Source: a bacterium
GTDB taxonomy: Bacteria > Arandabacterota > Arandabacteria > Arandabacterales > Arandabacteraceae
Reading direction: 5' to 3'
Length of the DNA: 7,909 nt
NCBI GenBank assembly: GCA_025774405.1
Contig: JALGWB010000087.1
Span: 1-7,909 of the forward strand
A program made the translations under genes and the position numbers. The notes under the pieces were generated by a model, which saw nothing but the letters and a program-made list of their open reading frames with translations, did not search any database and was not told the origin of the DNA. Shown piece by piece: positions 1-5,593 of the stretch. Each line of letters starts with the position of its first letter. The first letter of the stretch is position 1.

Positions 1-851
1 GCCATCAACTCCCTCCGAGCTCTCGATTCCGGTCGGGGACCGCAAAACAACCGCTGCTCGGCCAGGCAAACACTTCGCCTGATACGAAAGCGCTGGTGCC
101 ACTGAAGCCGAGCCTCGCATCATCGCCTAAACCAAGCGCCCCAGCGACCAGTTCCTATTGTATCCCCAAGTTCAACAGAATTCAAGGCAATGAGCGAATT
201 CCGCGGAAAATTGGACGGGAAAGGGTGACCCATCAGTAGGACAGGCTTCCAGCCTTTCAGATCACTGCCAATGAAGGTTCGCGCAGGTGAGCTAGGGCTG
301 GTTGAGGCGGTCGATTCAGAGGTGGACAGATTTGCCACATGGATAGCATCATAACCCACGGGCAACTCATCCTGCCTCAGGTTGGTGCGCCCGGTGTATC
401 AGCACATAAGGTATGACGCCGCTGAGGCTTCTCCGTTGTATTCGGACCTGTCAGAGCATCGGACATAAAAGCTCTTCTTGCAAACAATCTAAGGGCAACC
501 CGCAAGATGCGATCGGTCACCTTCTCAATCCTCCAAAGACTGCTCCTCATACCGATGGTAGTTGTGGTTTTGCTTCATGCCTAAGGGCTGTCGGGGGTCA
601 AGAAAGAGGTGCTTTGGGCAGTGCCCTTGCAAGCATTAGCTGCTGTTGCGGGTTCAGGATTGCTAATCTGCTCCTTTCCGGGCTAGAAGCCTAATGGGTT
701 AAGGACCACACACGGCTCTTCCACTTAATGGTCACCAATGTGGTGCTGCCGATAGCCATACCCACGGCTAGTGTGGCGCTTGGGGGTGTTACCCACGCAA
801 GAGGTGCGGTACCAAGAGGCACATATCCTGAGACCGTATGCGACAAGCATT
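1..851. other. Gene-poor stretch with decayed coding remnants
   Basis: No convincing intact gene is visible here. Plus-strand frame 3 is open from the window edge to a TAG at 237-239 and encodes a Pro/Ser/Ala-rich peptide without a recognisable domain; it could be the tail of a gene beginning upstream, but could equally be chance. The frames between about 240 and 425 are short and unrecognised. A hydrophobic broken reading frame at 426-683 is listed separately. From 728 a 44-codon ATG frame resembles nothing I know. Frequent stops in every frame, beside intact neighbours, suggest decayed genes rather than a designed regulatory region. I see no tRNA, rRNA, repeat array or insertion-sequence end. 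Confidence 0.5.
426..683 (+). pseudogene. Remnant of polytopic membrane protein, possibly a Wzx-like polysaccharide flippase
   Basis: One plus-strand frame runs from just after a stop at 423-425 to TAG at 684-686 and is broken only by a TAA at 582-584. Its translation has a basic stretch (LRATRKMR) followed by hydrophobic LLLIPMVVVVLLHA; then, after the stop, GLSGV and a second hydrophobic segment ending GSGLLI. This order (short polar loop, helix, GLxGV turn, helix) is typical of the MATE-like oligosaccharide flippases found in surface-glycan loci, and the stop sits where an aromatic residue (a TAT or TAC codon) would fit. No start codon with a ribosome binding site is present, and the flanking frames do not continue the protein. 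An exosortase fragment is an alternative reading. The assignment rests on recollected family patterns only. Confidence 0.28.
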
Positions 852-1841
852 CTACTTGGTGAATCCCCAGATGAGTGTGATACGGTTTTCTCTGAAGATA
901 CTCAATCGTGCGAAGACCCTATCAAGCCACTTTGCAAATAGAAGCACTGGTCGCGCACGCCGAAAAAGCGAACGATCCCACCCAATCAGTTTTCCAAGAC
1001 CTCTTCTAGCAATGTAAAGAAAGAAGGAGGTTCTTATATAGACCAGGTCACGCATACCAACGTCCTCGCCAAGTTTTGCAAGTTCCTCTCTTCTGTAACC
1101 CCCTCTTCTTGTCGCTCTCACATCCGCAGGCGATATACCTCGCTTCTTGTGGACATAAAGCTGAAGAGGCCTTAGAAATGTGCCCTTGGTAAACTGCCAG
1201 AGAGGTGAGTAGGCCCCGTCCATAAATCTGCATATTCCTCCCGGTCTGAGACATCTTTTCACTTCGGCAAGAAGCCTGTCTAGGTGTTCAATATGGTGGG
1301 CAAAAGCGCAACCATATACGACATCTATTGAAGAGTCAGGAAAGGGCAAATGCAATGCATCAACCGCATGGAACTGAATTCTATCGTATCCTTCGCTCCT
1401 AAGTCGGGAAACGAGGAAGTTTCGACGCATAAACCGCACTGCTGCGAGTGAAAAATCAGTAAAAATGACATCTGCACCCAGAACAAGCAGATATAGTTCC
1501 ATTACCGATGTCCCGTTGCCAAGCAAAAGCACCCGTTTGCCCGAAACATCCCCCAGACTCTCTAGTAGGAGTCTATTCTCAGGGCGTGTATCATCAAACC
1601 AGTGATACCTGACCTCCTCTAGCGTGATATGTAAAGGCTCCAATTGCGAATACTGCTTATCATAGTACGATTGCTCAGCAAGGCTTGCATCTGCAGGCCT
1701 CGTAAAGTCAATCACACCATCGTAGCTGTGGTAAGTCACCCGTCCACTGCCGGTTTCGAAATACGGATTGCCGTCAGTATCCAGCTTCAGCCTTTCCTTG
1801 GTGTAGGGATCAACAAACTCAATCTGGTCTTGTCGAGTCAT
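852..1841 (-). CDS. Class I SAM-dependent methyltransferase with Trm112-like N-terminal segment
   Basis: A 329-residue soluble protein expected to transfer a methyl group from S-adenosylmethionine to an unidentified acceptor. The Rossmann methyltransferase core covers about residues 95-210: motif I VLLLGNGTSVMEL (104-116), an acidic end of strand 2 (FTDFS, 127-131), then HAVDALHLPFPD (158-169) and the VVYGCAFAHHIEH and CLRPGG stretches (174-202) typical of the Methyltransf_11 type. Residues 8-46 resemble the small Trm112/UPF0434 domain often found before such cores, but without its zinc cysteines. The basic C-terminal 120 residues are family-variable and may bind the acceptor. The ATG at 1841 has only a weak AGAG before it; a good sigma-70 promoter lies about 45-75 bases upstream. 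Neighbouring glycan-type genes make a sugar, lipid or natural-product acceptor plausible, but this is inference. Confidence 0.85.
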   Translation of the reverse strand: MTRQDQIEFVDPYTKERLKLDTDGNPYFETGSGRVTYHSYDGVIDFTRPADASLAEQSYYDKQYSQLEPLHITLEEVRYHWFDDTRPENRLLLESLGDVSGKRVLLLGNGTSVMELYLLVLGADVIFTDFSLAAVRFMRRNFLVSRLRSEGYDRIQFHAVDALHLPFPDSSIDVVYGCAFAHHIEHLDRLLAEVKRCLRPGGICRFMDGAYSPLWQFTKGTFLRPLQLYVHKKRGISPADVRATRRGGYRREELAKLGEDVGMRDLVYIRTSFFLYIARRGLGKLIGWDRSLFRRARPVLLFAKWLDRVFARLSIFRENRITLIWGFTK

Positions 1842-1886
1842 CTCTAAGTCAAAGATCGGTCTGGAATTGCTGCAAGAATCGGTAAC

Positions 1887-1915
1887 ATTTTAGCCAGGCA
1901 ACCTAGCGTTGTCAA
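1887..1915 (-). promoter_or_regulatory. Sigma-70-type promoter for the 852-1841 methyltransferase
   Basis: On the minus strand a perfect TTGACA (1910-1915) is followed after exactly 17 bases by TAAAAT (1887-1892). Transcription would begin near 1880, giving a leader of about 39 bases before the ATG at 1841. The methyltransferase therefore need not depend on readthrough from the gene upstream. Confidence 0.72.
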
Positions 1916-1977
1916 GACGAACTGATGCGAGTCTGGTAGCCAAAAGTCTAAATTTCAACGTGCGGCCAGTGGTTCAG

Positions 1978-2011
1978 CAGGATTATCCTGATCTCTGGAA
2001 GTTCAAGAGAT
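1978..2011. repeat. Two adjacent inverted repeats between the minus-strand genes
   Basis: CAGGAT-T-ATCCTG (1978-1990) is a near-perfect palindrome. Immediately beside it ATCTCT (1991-1996) pairs with AGAGAT (2006-2011) around a 9-base loop. Both lie about 70-100 bases past the stop of the 2079-2837 gene and upstream of the methyltransferase promoter. They could form back-to-back hairpins in the transcript from the right or bind a dimeric protein. There is no T-run after them on the minus strand, so they do not make a standard intrinsic terminator. Confidence 0.35.
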
Positions 2012-2078
2012 ACCATGGAAAGATTCAATATTCTTAAGTCATGGGAAAAAGGTATCCATCCTGCGGTTCCGACCATAG

Positions 2079-2837
2079 TCACCGCATCCCTTTCTTGTCA
2101 AGGCAGAGGATCAAGAAACCGATCTCTGTGTGGCGTCGTAGGATGATGGTCGCGTATTTCACCGCCCCGTACTGTGCGAAAAGCGTTCTGTACAGGTCAA
2201 CCATGCGTGAAGGTGTGAATCTTCTAACCTGTTCAACTTCAATTCCGTAGAAGTGTGACCGCCGCCTTAACCATCTGGCAATGTCCAGGCCGGGATACTT
2301 AGCTTTCACTGGCTCTATGCTAAGGACAACATTCATCATGAACACGGCATAATCGGCAACCCTGTCGACCAGGTATGGGAAGAGGTCGAAATGCTCACAG
2401 TATTTTGAATCGCAATAAAGGGGAATATCTGGGTTATCTATGACAATGAAATTATAGTCATCCCTAAGCAGGTTGCCCAATCGCACTGCCTGGATTGAAT
2501 CGGTGGTCAATACCTTAGCCTTCCGGAAGAAGATCTTTCCACATCGGGCAGAGAGAGGGTCAATTTCATACATTTCGAGCCATTCTACCAGATGATGGTA
2601 CTCTGCCACAGTGAACAGTCCCGATCTTGCAAAGAGTTCAAGTGCTATTACCTTGCGAGGCAAAAGATCTTCAGCCTCTAGCAAGAGTAGTGCCTGCTGC
2701 ATTGGTGTCATTAGCCTGGCAAACTTCTTGGTGAGGAAATTGGTAAGGTACCTGGCAGATAGTTCCCTGATCAAAGTCTTGTGGAATCTCAAAGTCTTCC
2801 GGATACTGTCGGTTGGATGTAGGATGTGTGATCTCAC
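2079..2837 (-). CDS. Hypothetical protein with divergent methyltransferase-like Rossmann fold
   Basis: A 252-residue protein I cannot assign to a named family. The order of predicted strands fits a class I methyltransferase fold: IALELFARSG (64-73) where motif I should be, LEMYEIDP (87-94) for strand 2 with its acidic end, KVLTTDSIQ (108-116), NFIVIDNP (129-136) like motif IV, ADYAVFMMNVV (161-171) for strand 5, and a final hairpin containing FLILCLDK (241-248). Motif I lacks the usual GxGxG, so SAM binding is uncertain. The N-terminal 50 residues are basic and helical. I take the GTG at 2835-2837 as the start because an AAGGGGA precedes it by about 8 bases. It precedes the other methyltransferase on the same strand, separated by 237 bases. 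A DNA or glycan methyltransferase, or an inactive paralogue, are all possible. Confidence 0.62.
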   Translation of the reverse strand: MRSHILHPTDSIRKTLRFHKTLIRELSARYLTNFLTKKFARLMTPMQQALLLLEAEDLLPRKVIALELFARSGLFTVAEYHHLVEWLEMYEIDPLSARCGKIFFRKAKVLTTDSIQAVRLGNLLRDDYNFIVIDNPDIPLYCDSKYCEHFDLFPYLVDRVADYAVFMMNVVLSIEPVKAKYPGLDIARWLRRRSHFYGIEVEQVRRFTPSRMVDLYRTLFAQYGAVKYATIILRRHTEIGFLILCLDKKGMR

Positions 2838-3179
2838 GTCACGATCCCCTTCGGGTAGACGTCATCGTGTTTTTCCGCATCCCGTATGATCCCGCTAATG
2901 TGTGAAGATGGCGACGGACAGCCATCCGCCGTCCGCAATCTCATAACCTGGGATAGATTATACTCTGGGTTTGTAGGCGAAAGCAAGGAGTAACATTTAT
3001 GACTGGGGTAATCTCGGATTAGGTTCAGATAGGCGAAGAGCCTATAACACGAAATCAACGAGAAGGATGTAACAACTCTTGCACCATGAAGGTTGCGAAG
3101 GCAAAGAATACATTACTTCCACGATTCAAAGCTGCGGAGTTAACTTGATCTGAGGTACATATGTGAACAAAGGGAGCCA
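2838..3179. other. Intergenic leader region without a supported gene
   Basis: This contains the long leader (about 113 bases) of the minus-strand 2079-2837 gene and its probable promoter, and then sequence upstream of the plus-strand ferredoxin group. In the leader, GATGGC (2907-2912) can pair with GCCATC (2921-2926), while CGGAC (2915-2919) can pair with GTCCG (2931-2935); the two stems exclude each other. Between about 2990 and 3179 I see no clear gene, RNA or promoter. A minus-strand TTG-initiated frame (3058-2834) and a 20-codon plus-strand frame at 3086 lack ribosome binding sites and were not accepted. Confidence 0.45.
2957..2986 (-). promoter_or_regulatory. Probable promoter for the 2079-2837 gene
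   Basis: The minus strand has a perfect TATAAT (2957-2962) with TTGCTT (2981-2986) 18 bases before it. The -10 element is ideal, the -35 only half matches. The start would lie near 2950, leaving about 113 untranslated bases before the GTG at 2837, in which two mutually exclusive small hairpins can form. Confidence 0.5.
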
Positions 3180-3299
3180 GTGCGGCTGTGGCTTGTCAAG
3201 TCCTTACTGACATCACGAGCCCTTCGCCATGTCATCGGTTTGGGATTGGGGATCTCGTCCTTTCTGCGCTACAGTAACTATGGTGCCTTAGGAGGATAG
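3180..3299 (+). CDS. Candidate 39-residue small protein upstream of the HgcB-like ferredoxin
   Basis: A GTG-initiated frame of 39 codons, preceded by AAAGGGAG only three bases before the start. The peptide begins MRLWLVKSLLTSRALRH, followed by a Gly/Leu/Ile-rich stretch (VIGLGLGISSFL, residues 18-29) and a short polar tail (RYSNYGALGG). It could be a basic amphipathic or membrane-associated helix, though the hydrophobic part is too short for a confident transmembrane segment. Its TAG (3297-3299) directly follows the AGGAGG that serves the ferredoxin gene, so translation of the two would be coupled. The frame is open from a TAA near 3142, so the true start could be slightly earlier. I do not recognise a family; it could be a chance frame in the ferredoxin leader. 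Confidence 0.35.
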   Translation: MRLWLVKSLLTSRALRHVIGLGLGISSFLRYSNYGALGG

Positions 3300-3308
3300 C
3301 ACAAAACG
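3290..3308 (+). promoter_or_regulatory. Ribosome binding site of the ferredoxin gene, widely spaced
   Basis: A perfect AGGAGG (3290-3295) lies 13 bases before the GTG at 3309, longer than the usual 5-9. An in-frame TAG at 3297-3299 rules out an earlier start, so GTG is the only conventional choice; an ACG at 3306 would be 10 bases away. The last two sense codons (GGA GGA) of the small upstream ORF fall in this site. Confidence 0.6.
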
Positions 3309-3614
3309 GTGAAAGGGCGAAACCGCTATCTCCAAGGTGTTGTGACGCTAATTCTCGATGACACGAGATGCAAAGGCTGCCGTATGTGCATCGAGGGGTG
3401 TCCTCATGGAGTTTTCGGTGTCAGAAATGGAAAAGCGGTAATTGTAGACAGAGACGCTTGCATAGAATGCGGTGCGTGTGCCCTAAATTGCCCCATCGAG
3501 GCAATCAAGGTGCGCCAGGGAGTCGGCTGCGCGCAAGCCGTGCTTCAGTCAAAAGACGGAGCCAATCCCACTTGTGGCTACTGCAACGATGGCGAGCGTC
3601 CAGCTTGCTGCTGA
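3309..3614 (+). CDS. hgcB-like: HgcB-like 2[4Fe-4S] ferredoxin with C-terminal vicinal cysteines
   Basis: A 101-residue cytoplasmic electron carrier. Two CX2CX2CX3C motifs, C21-C24-C27-C31 and C51-C54-C57-C61, would each hold a [4Fe-4S] cluster; each is followed by proline, as in bacterial ferredoxins. Beyond the clusters the GVGC motif places Cys74 where HgcB of mercury-methylating bacteria has its conserved extra cysteine (Cys73), and the protein ends in Cys100-Cys101, matching HgcB's C-terminal cysteine pair; a further C89-x-x-C92 lies in the tail. In mercury methylators HgcB reduces the corrinoid protein HgcA, whose gene is normally directly upstream. No HgcA, nor its Asn-Val-Trp-Cys-Ala corrinoid motif, is in this window, so the partner and role here are unknown. 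The gene is convergent with the FBP aldolase/phosphatase, 12 bases apart. The family resemblance is strong; a mercury role is not claimed. Confidence 0.85.
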   Translation: MKGRNRYLQGVVTLILDDTRCKGCRMCIEGCPHGVFGVRNGKAVIVDRDACIECGACALNCPIEAIKVRQGVGCAQAVLQSKDGANPTCGYCNDGERPACC

Positions 3615-3626
3615 AGGTCTACCGGA

Positions 3627-4748
3627 CTATTTCCGAATCCTGAACTCCTTGTCAAGCTCCTTCATTTTGGCGACGATCCCACCATACTCGAGCTCCGAAT
3701 AGGGCAACATCGCTGGCCCTGAGAAACCCTGCTCCCTTATGTCAATCGCCTTGCGGCTCACCTCGTTGCGCACATAGTCCCAGAACGGATGATCAAAGGC
3801 ATCGGCAGGCTCAGTAAGCTTACCCCCATGCACACAATAAGCCGAACAACTAACAATCGGCGGCCCATCAAACCAAGAAATGGAACTGTTGCGCTTTACC
3901 GGCATCAAGGGGCCAGTATGACTCCCACGCATGAAGCCCCCTACAAAGTGCCCTATGCGATACGGCTGAAGCACCTCCCCCGTTGCAGGGAATGCTCCCT
4001 GCACCCGAACAAGCATGACAGGATCATCCTTGCCAGTGTACTTACCTGCAATGTTGTGAAGCCGCGTTGTGCTCACTGCCACGCATTGCTCCCCAGTCTG
4101 TCGTGACTGGATGGACTCAACCACGAAACGCTCATTGTCACGCAAAAGAGCTGCAATGTCATAAAGCCTTTCAGGTGCATCAAGCTCTATCACCCTGTCA
4201 CCCTTAGTATAGGCAACATCCATGATCGTAAACCTAAAACCCTTAAACATCCCCGGACTAAGGATAAGGCCGGCATTGTACATTGGATCAGCGAAGGCGA
4301 GATAGAGTGGAAGATTATAGGCACCAGGTTCAGTCTTATCGGCTGCAAACACGAGGAAGGGCTCGTTGGGACGCTCATCGAACTCAAGTTCACAGACAGC
4401 AGGTCCAAGCCCTCTGATATTGCCGCTGAATGCATCTTTCAATAGATCCTGACCAGCTCCATAAAGACCCTGCTTGGCTGCATCCTCGGCTGCTGCTGTG
4501 AATGCATCCCAGATCATCTTGTGAATACGCTTGTCATTCCTTCCCCGGCTATGCACCAGCAACAAGGCGATATCGTCACCTGTGTGCATAACATCAAAAT
4601 CCGAAAGTAGCCCCTTCCCCATCCTGTTGAGAAAATTGCGGACAAGGTCCAGGAGGCGCTCGCCAGGCTTGATATGCCCGCCGATACTTCCCACATCGGC
4701 TTTGGCAAGCGTAAGCGTTGTGCGGAAAGACGTTTTTTCCCTTGCCAT
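3627..4748 (-). CDS. fbp: Bifunctional fructose-1,6-bisphosphate aldolase/phosphatase
   Basis: A 373-residue cytoplasmic gluconeogenic enzyme (FBPase class V) that condenses dihydroxyacetone phosphate and glyceraldehyde 3-phosphate to fructose 1,6-bisphosphate and then hydrolyses it to fructose 6-phosphate, making the pathway effectively one-way. Visible family signatures are KADVGSIGGH (16-25), DVMHTGDDIAL (52-62), GLYGAGQDLLKDAFSGN (94-110), FAADKTEPGAYNLPL (134-148) and GSHTGPLMPV (275-284). The aspartates and glutamates in the first and fourth blocks belong to the magnesium site. The YTGK at 237-240 has the spacing of the catalytic Tyr and Schiff-base Lys described for the Thermoproteus enzyme. 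Length is normal for the family and nothing is missing. AGGAGG (4756-4761) lies 7 bases before the ATG, fixing the start. The gene stands alone on the minus strand, divergent from the envelope operon. I could not identify its promoter confidently. Confidence 0.96.
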   Translation of the reverse strand: MAREKTSFRTTLTLAKADVGSIGGHIKPGERLLDLVRNFLNRMGKGLLSDFDVMHTGDDIALLLVHSRGRNDKRIHKMIWDAFTAAAEDAAKQGLYGAGQDLLKDAFSGNIRGLGPAVCELEFDERPNEPFLVFAADKTEPGAYNLPLYLAFADPMYNAGLILSPGMFKGFRFTIMDVAYTKGDRVIELDAPERLYDIAALLRDNERFVVESIQSRQTGEQCVAVSTTRLHNIAGKYTGKDDPVMLVRVQGAFPATGEVLQPYRIGHFVGGFMRGSHTGPLMPVKRNSSISWFDGPPIVSCSAYCVHGGKLTEPADAFDHPFWDYVRNEVSRKAIDIREQGFSGPAMLPYSELEYGGIVAKMKELDKEFRIRK

Positions 4749-4981
4749 GGATTATCCTCCTGAAGGTGATTCACGTGATTGCCCTGATGGGTCAATACCA
4801 GAGTGATAGAGGTTCAAAGAAAGCCGGAATCTAAGAAGGATCATCAAGAGCACCTTATCACAGCTCATCAAAGCAATTCAAGTGGCTGATCTTCAAACCC
4901 CCGCCCCGTTCGTAATCAATATACTAACAGCAAATCCATACATCAAGAAGTCCAGAGCTGCAATCGTGCAGCTGCTACTTG

Positions 4982-5010
4982 TTGCCACCTGCAGAGGATC
5001 TTGCTATAAT
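4982..5010 (+). promoter_or_regulatory. Strong sigma-70-type promoter of the thioredoxin-barrel-DUF1573 operon
   Basis: TTGCCA (4982-4987, five of six consensus bases) is followed after exactly 17 bases by a perfect TATAAT (5005-5010). Transcription should start near 5017, only about 19 bases before the ATG at 5036, with the ribosome binding site filling most of that leader. No other promoter of this quality is seen before the two downstream genes, so all three are probably one transcript. Confidence 0.8.
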
Positions 5011-5035
5011 CACCCAAACGAGAAAGGGGAGGTAG

Positions 5036-5563
5036 ATGAGGCTAAGAGTTCTCGCCCTATTGCTGCTGTTTGCTACTGCATGTGGAGCTCCAAGACCTTC
5101 GAAAACTGGAAGGATGGCAGTTGGCATTAAGGCACCCGATTTTGTGCTCAGTGATATCTTTGGAAGAGGTGAGATCAACTCTGCCAAGGTCTTTTACAAT
5201 AACAATGCAACAGTTGTTGTCATCTGGAGCATGGCTTGCCCCACGTGCCGTGAAGCCATCCTCGAGGTTCAGAGCCTGTATGAGGAATACGGAACCCAGG
5301 CCGTCGCCTTCATCGGAATAAACTTTGACATCGAGAATGTTCAGGGTGTCAAGGCATTCATTAGGGGTGAGGGTATTACCTTCCCAATGCTCTGGGATAG
5401 GCGGGCACAGGTTGCCCGATTGTATCGGGCAGCGGACTATACCTTTAGCATATTCATCGTCAATCGAAACGGTCGGATAGCGCTGGCCCAATATGATCAC
5501 CCTCCCGATTTGAGAGAGCGCATCAGCCGAGAGCTTCGCAGACTTATCAAGCGGCAAGATTAG
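5036..5563 (+). CDS. TlpA/ResA-like thioredoxin-fold lipoprotein
   Basis: A 175-residue exported thiol-disulfide protein. The first 16 residues form a signal peptide with a short basic start, a Leu/Ala core and Cys16 as probable lipidation site (ATAC; the -3 position is Ala rather than Leu, so anchoring is likely but not certain). The mature part follows the TlpA/AhpC pattern: APDFVLSD (33-40), VVVIWSMAC (60-68) with active-site C68-P-T-C71, FIGINFD (92-98), and a final strand ending NRNG (143-146). The cis-proline that normally precedes this last strand is replaced: Phe137 occupies its place. GGGGAGG lies close (3 bases) to the ATG; the signal peptide supports this start. It is first in an operon, 30 bases before the barrel gene. 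Likely role: reducing disulfides in periplasmic or outer-membrane partners, possibly the two Cys-pair proteins encoded downstream. Confidence 0.86.
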   Translation: MRLRVLALLLLFATACGAPRPSKTGRMAVGIKAPDFVLSDIFGRGEINSAKVFYNNNATVVVIWSMACPTCREAILEVQSLYEEYGTQAVAFIGINFDIENVQGVKAFIRGEGITFPMLWDRRAQVARLYRAADYTFSIFIVNRNGRIALAQYDHPPDLRERISRELRRLIKRQD

Positions 5564-5580
5564 CGTATGGTAGCCCACTC

Positions 5581-5587
5581 AAAGGAG
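5581..5587 (+). promoter_or_regulatory. Ribosome binding site that sets the barrel start at 5594
   Basis: AAAGGAG lies six bases before the ATG at 5594. The earlier in-frame ATG at 5567 has no such site, overlaps the region just after the thioredoxin stop, and would put nine extra polar residues before the signal peptide. Confidence 0.75.
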
Positions 5588-5593
5588 CATGCC

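Noticed and set aside
120..365. Minus-strand 81-codon frame
   Set aside because: Ser/Thr/Pro-rich composition without any domain, no ribosome binding site recognised, and it lies within a region of decayed frames.
426..683. Exosortase fragment as the identity of the broken frame
   Set aside because: Some motifs align, but about 12 extra residues would be needed between the two hydrophobic segments; the flippase pattern fits without a gap.
413..694. Plus-strand 93-codon ATG frame, Cys/Ser-rich
   Set aside because: Composition is atypical of a real protein and it shadows the hydrophobic broken frame at 426-683, which looks more like former coding sequence.
2046..2088. Intrinsic terminator after the 2079-2837 gene (GCGGT/ACCGC stem, then TTTTT on the minus strand)
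   Set aside because: The stem is only five bases with a 13-base loop, and more than ten bases separate it from the T-run.
2834..3058. Minus-strand 74-codon TTG frame overlapping the start of the 2079-2837 gene
   Set aside because: No ribosome binding site, rare start codon, and a perfect TATAAT for the downstream gene lies inside it.
3246..3275. TTGGGG-N18-TACAGT as a ferredoxin promoter
   Set aside because: Both hexamers are poor matches and a start there would lie within the small ORF; not strong enough to list.
5567..5593. Earlier ATG as start of the barrel gene
   Set aside because: No ribosome binding site; the ATG at 5594 has AAAGGAG six bases before it and gives a proper signal peptide.
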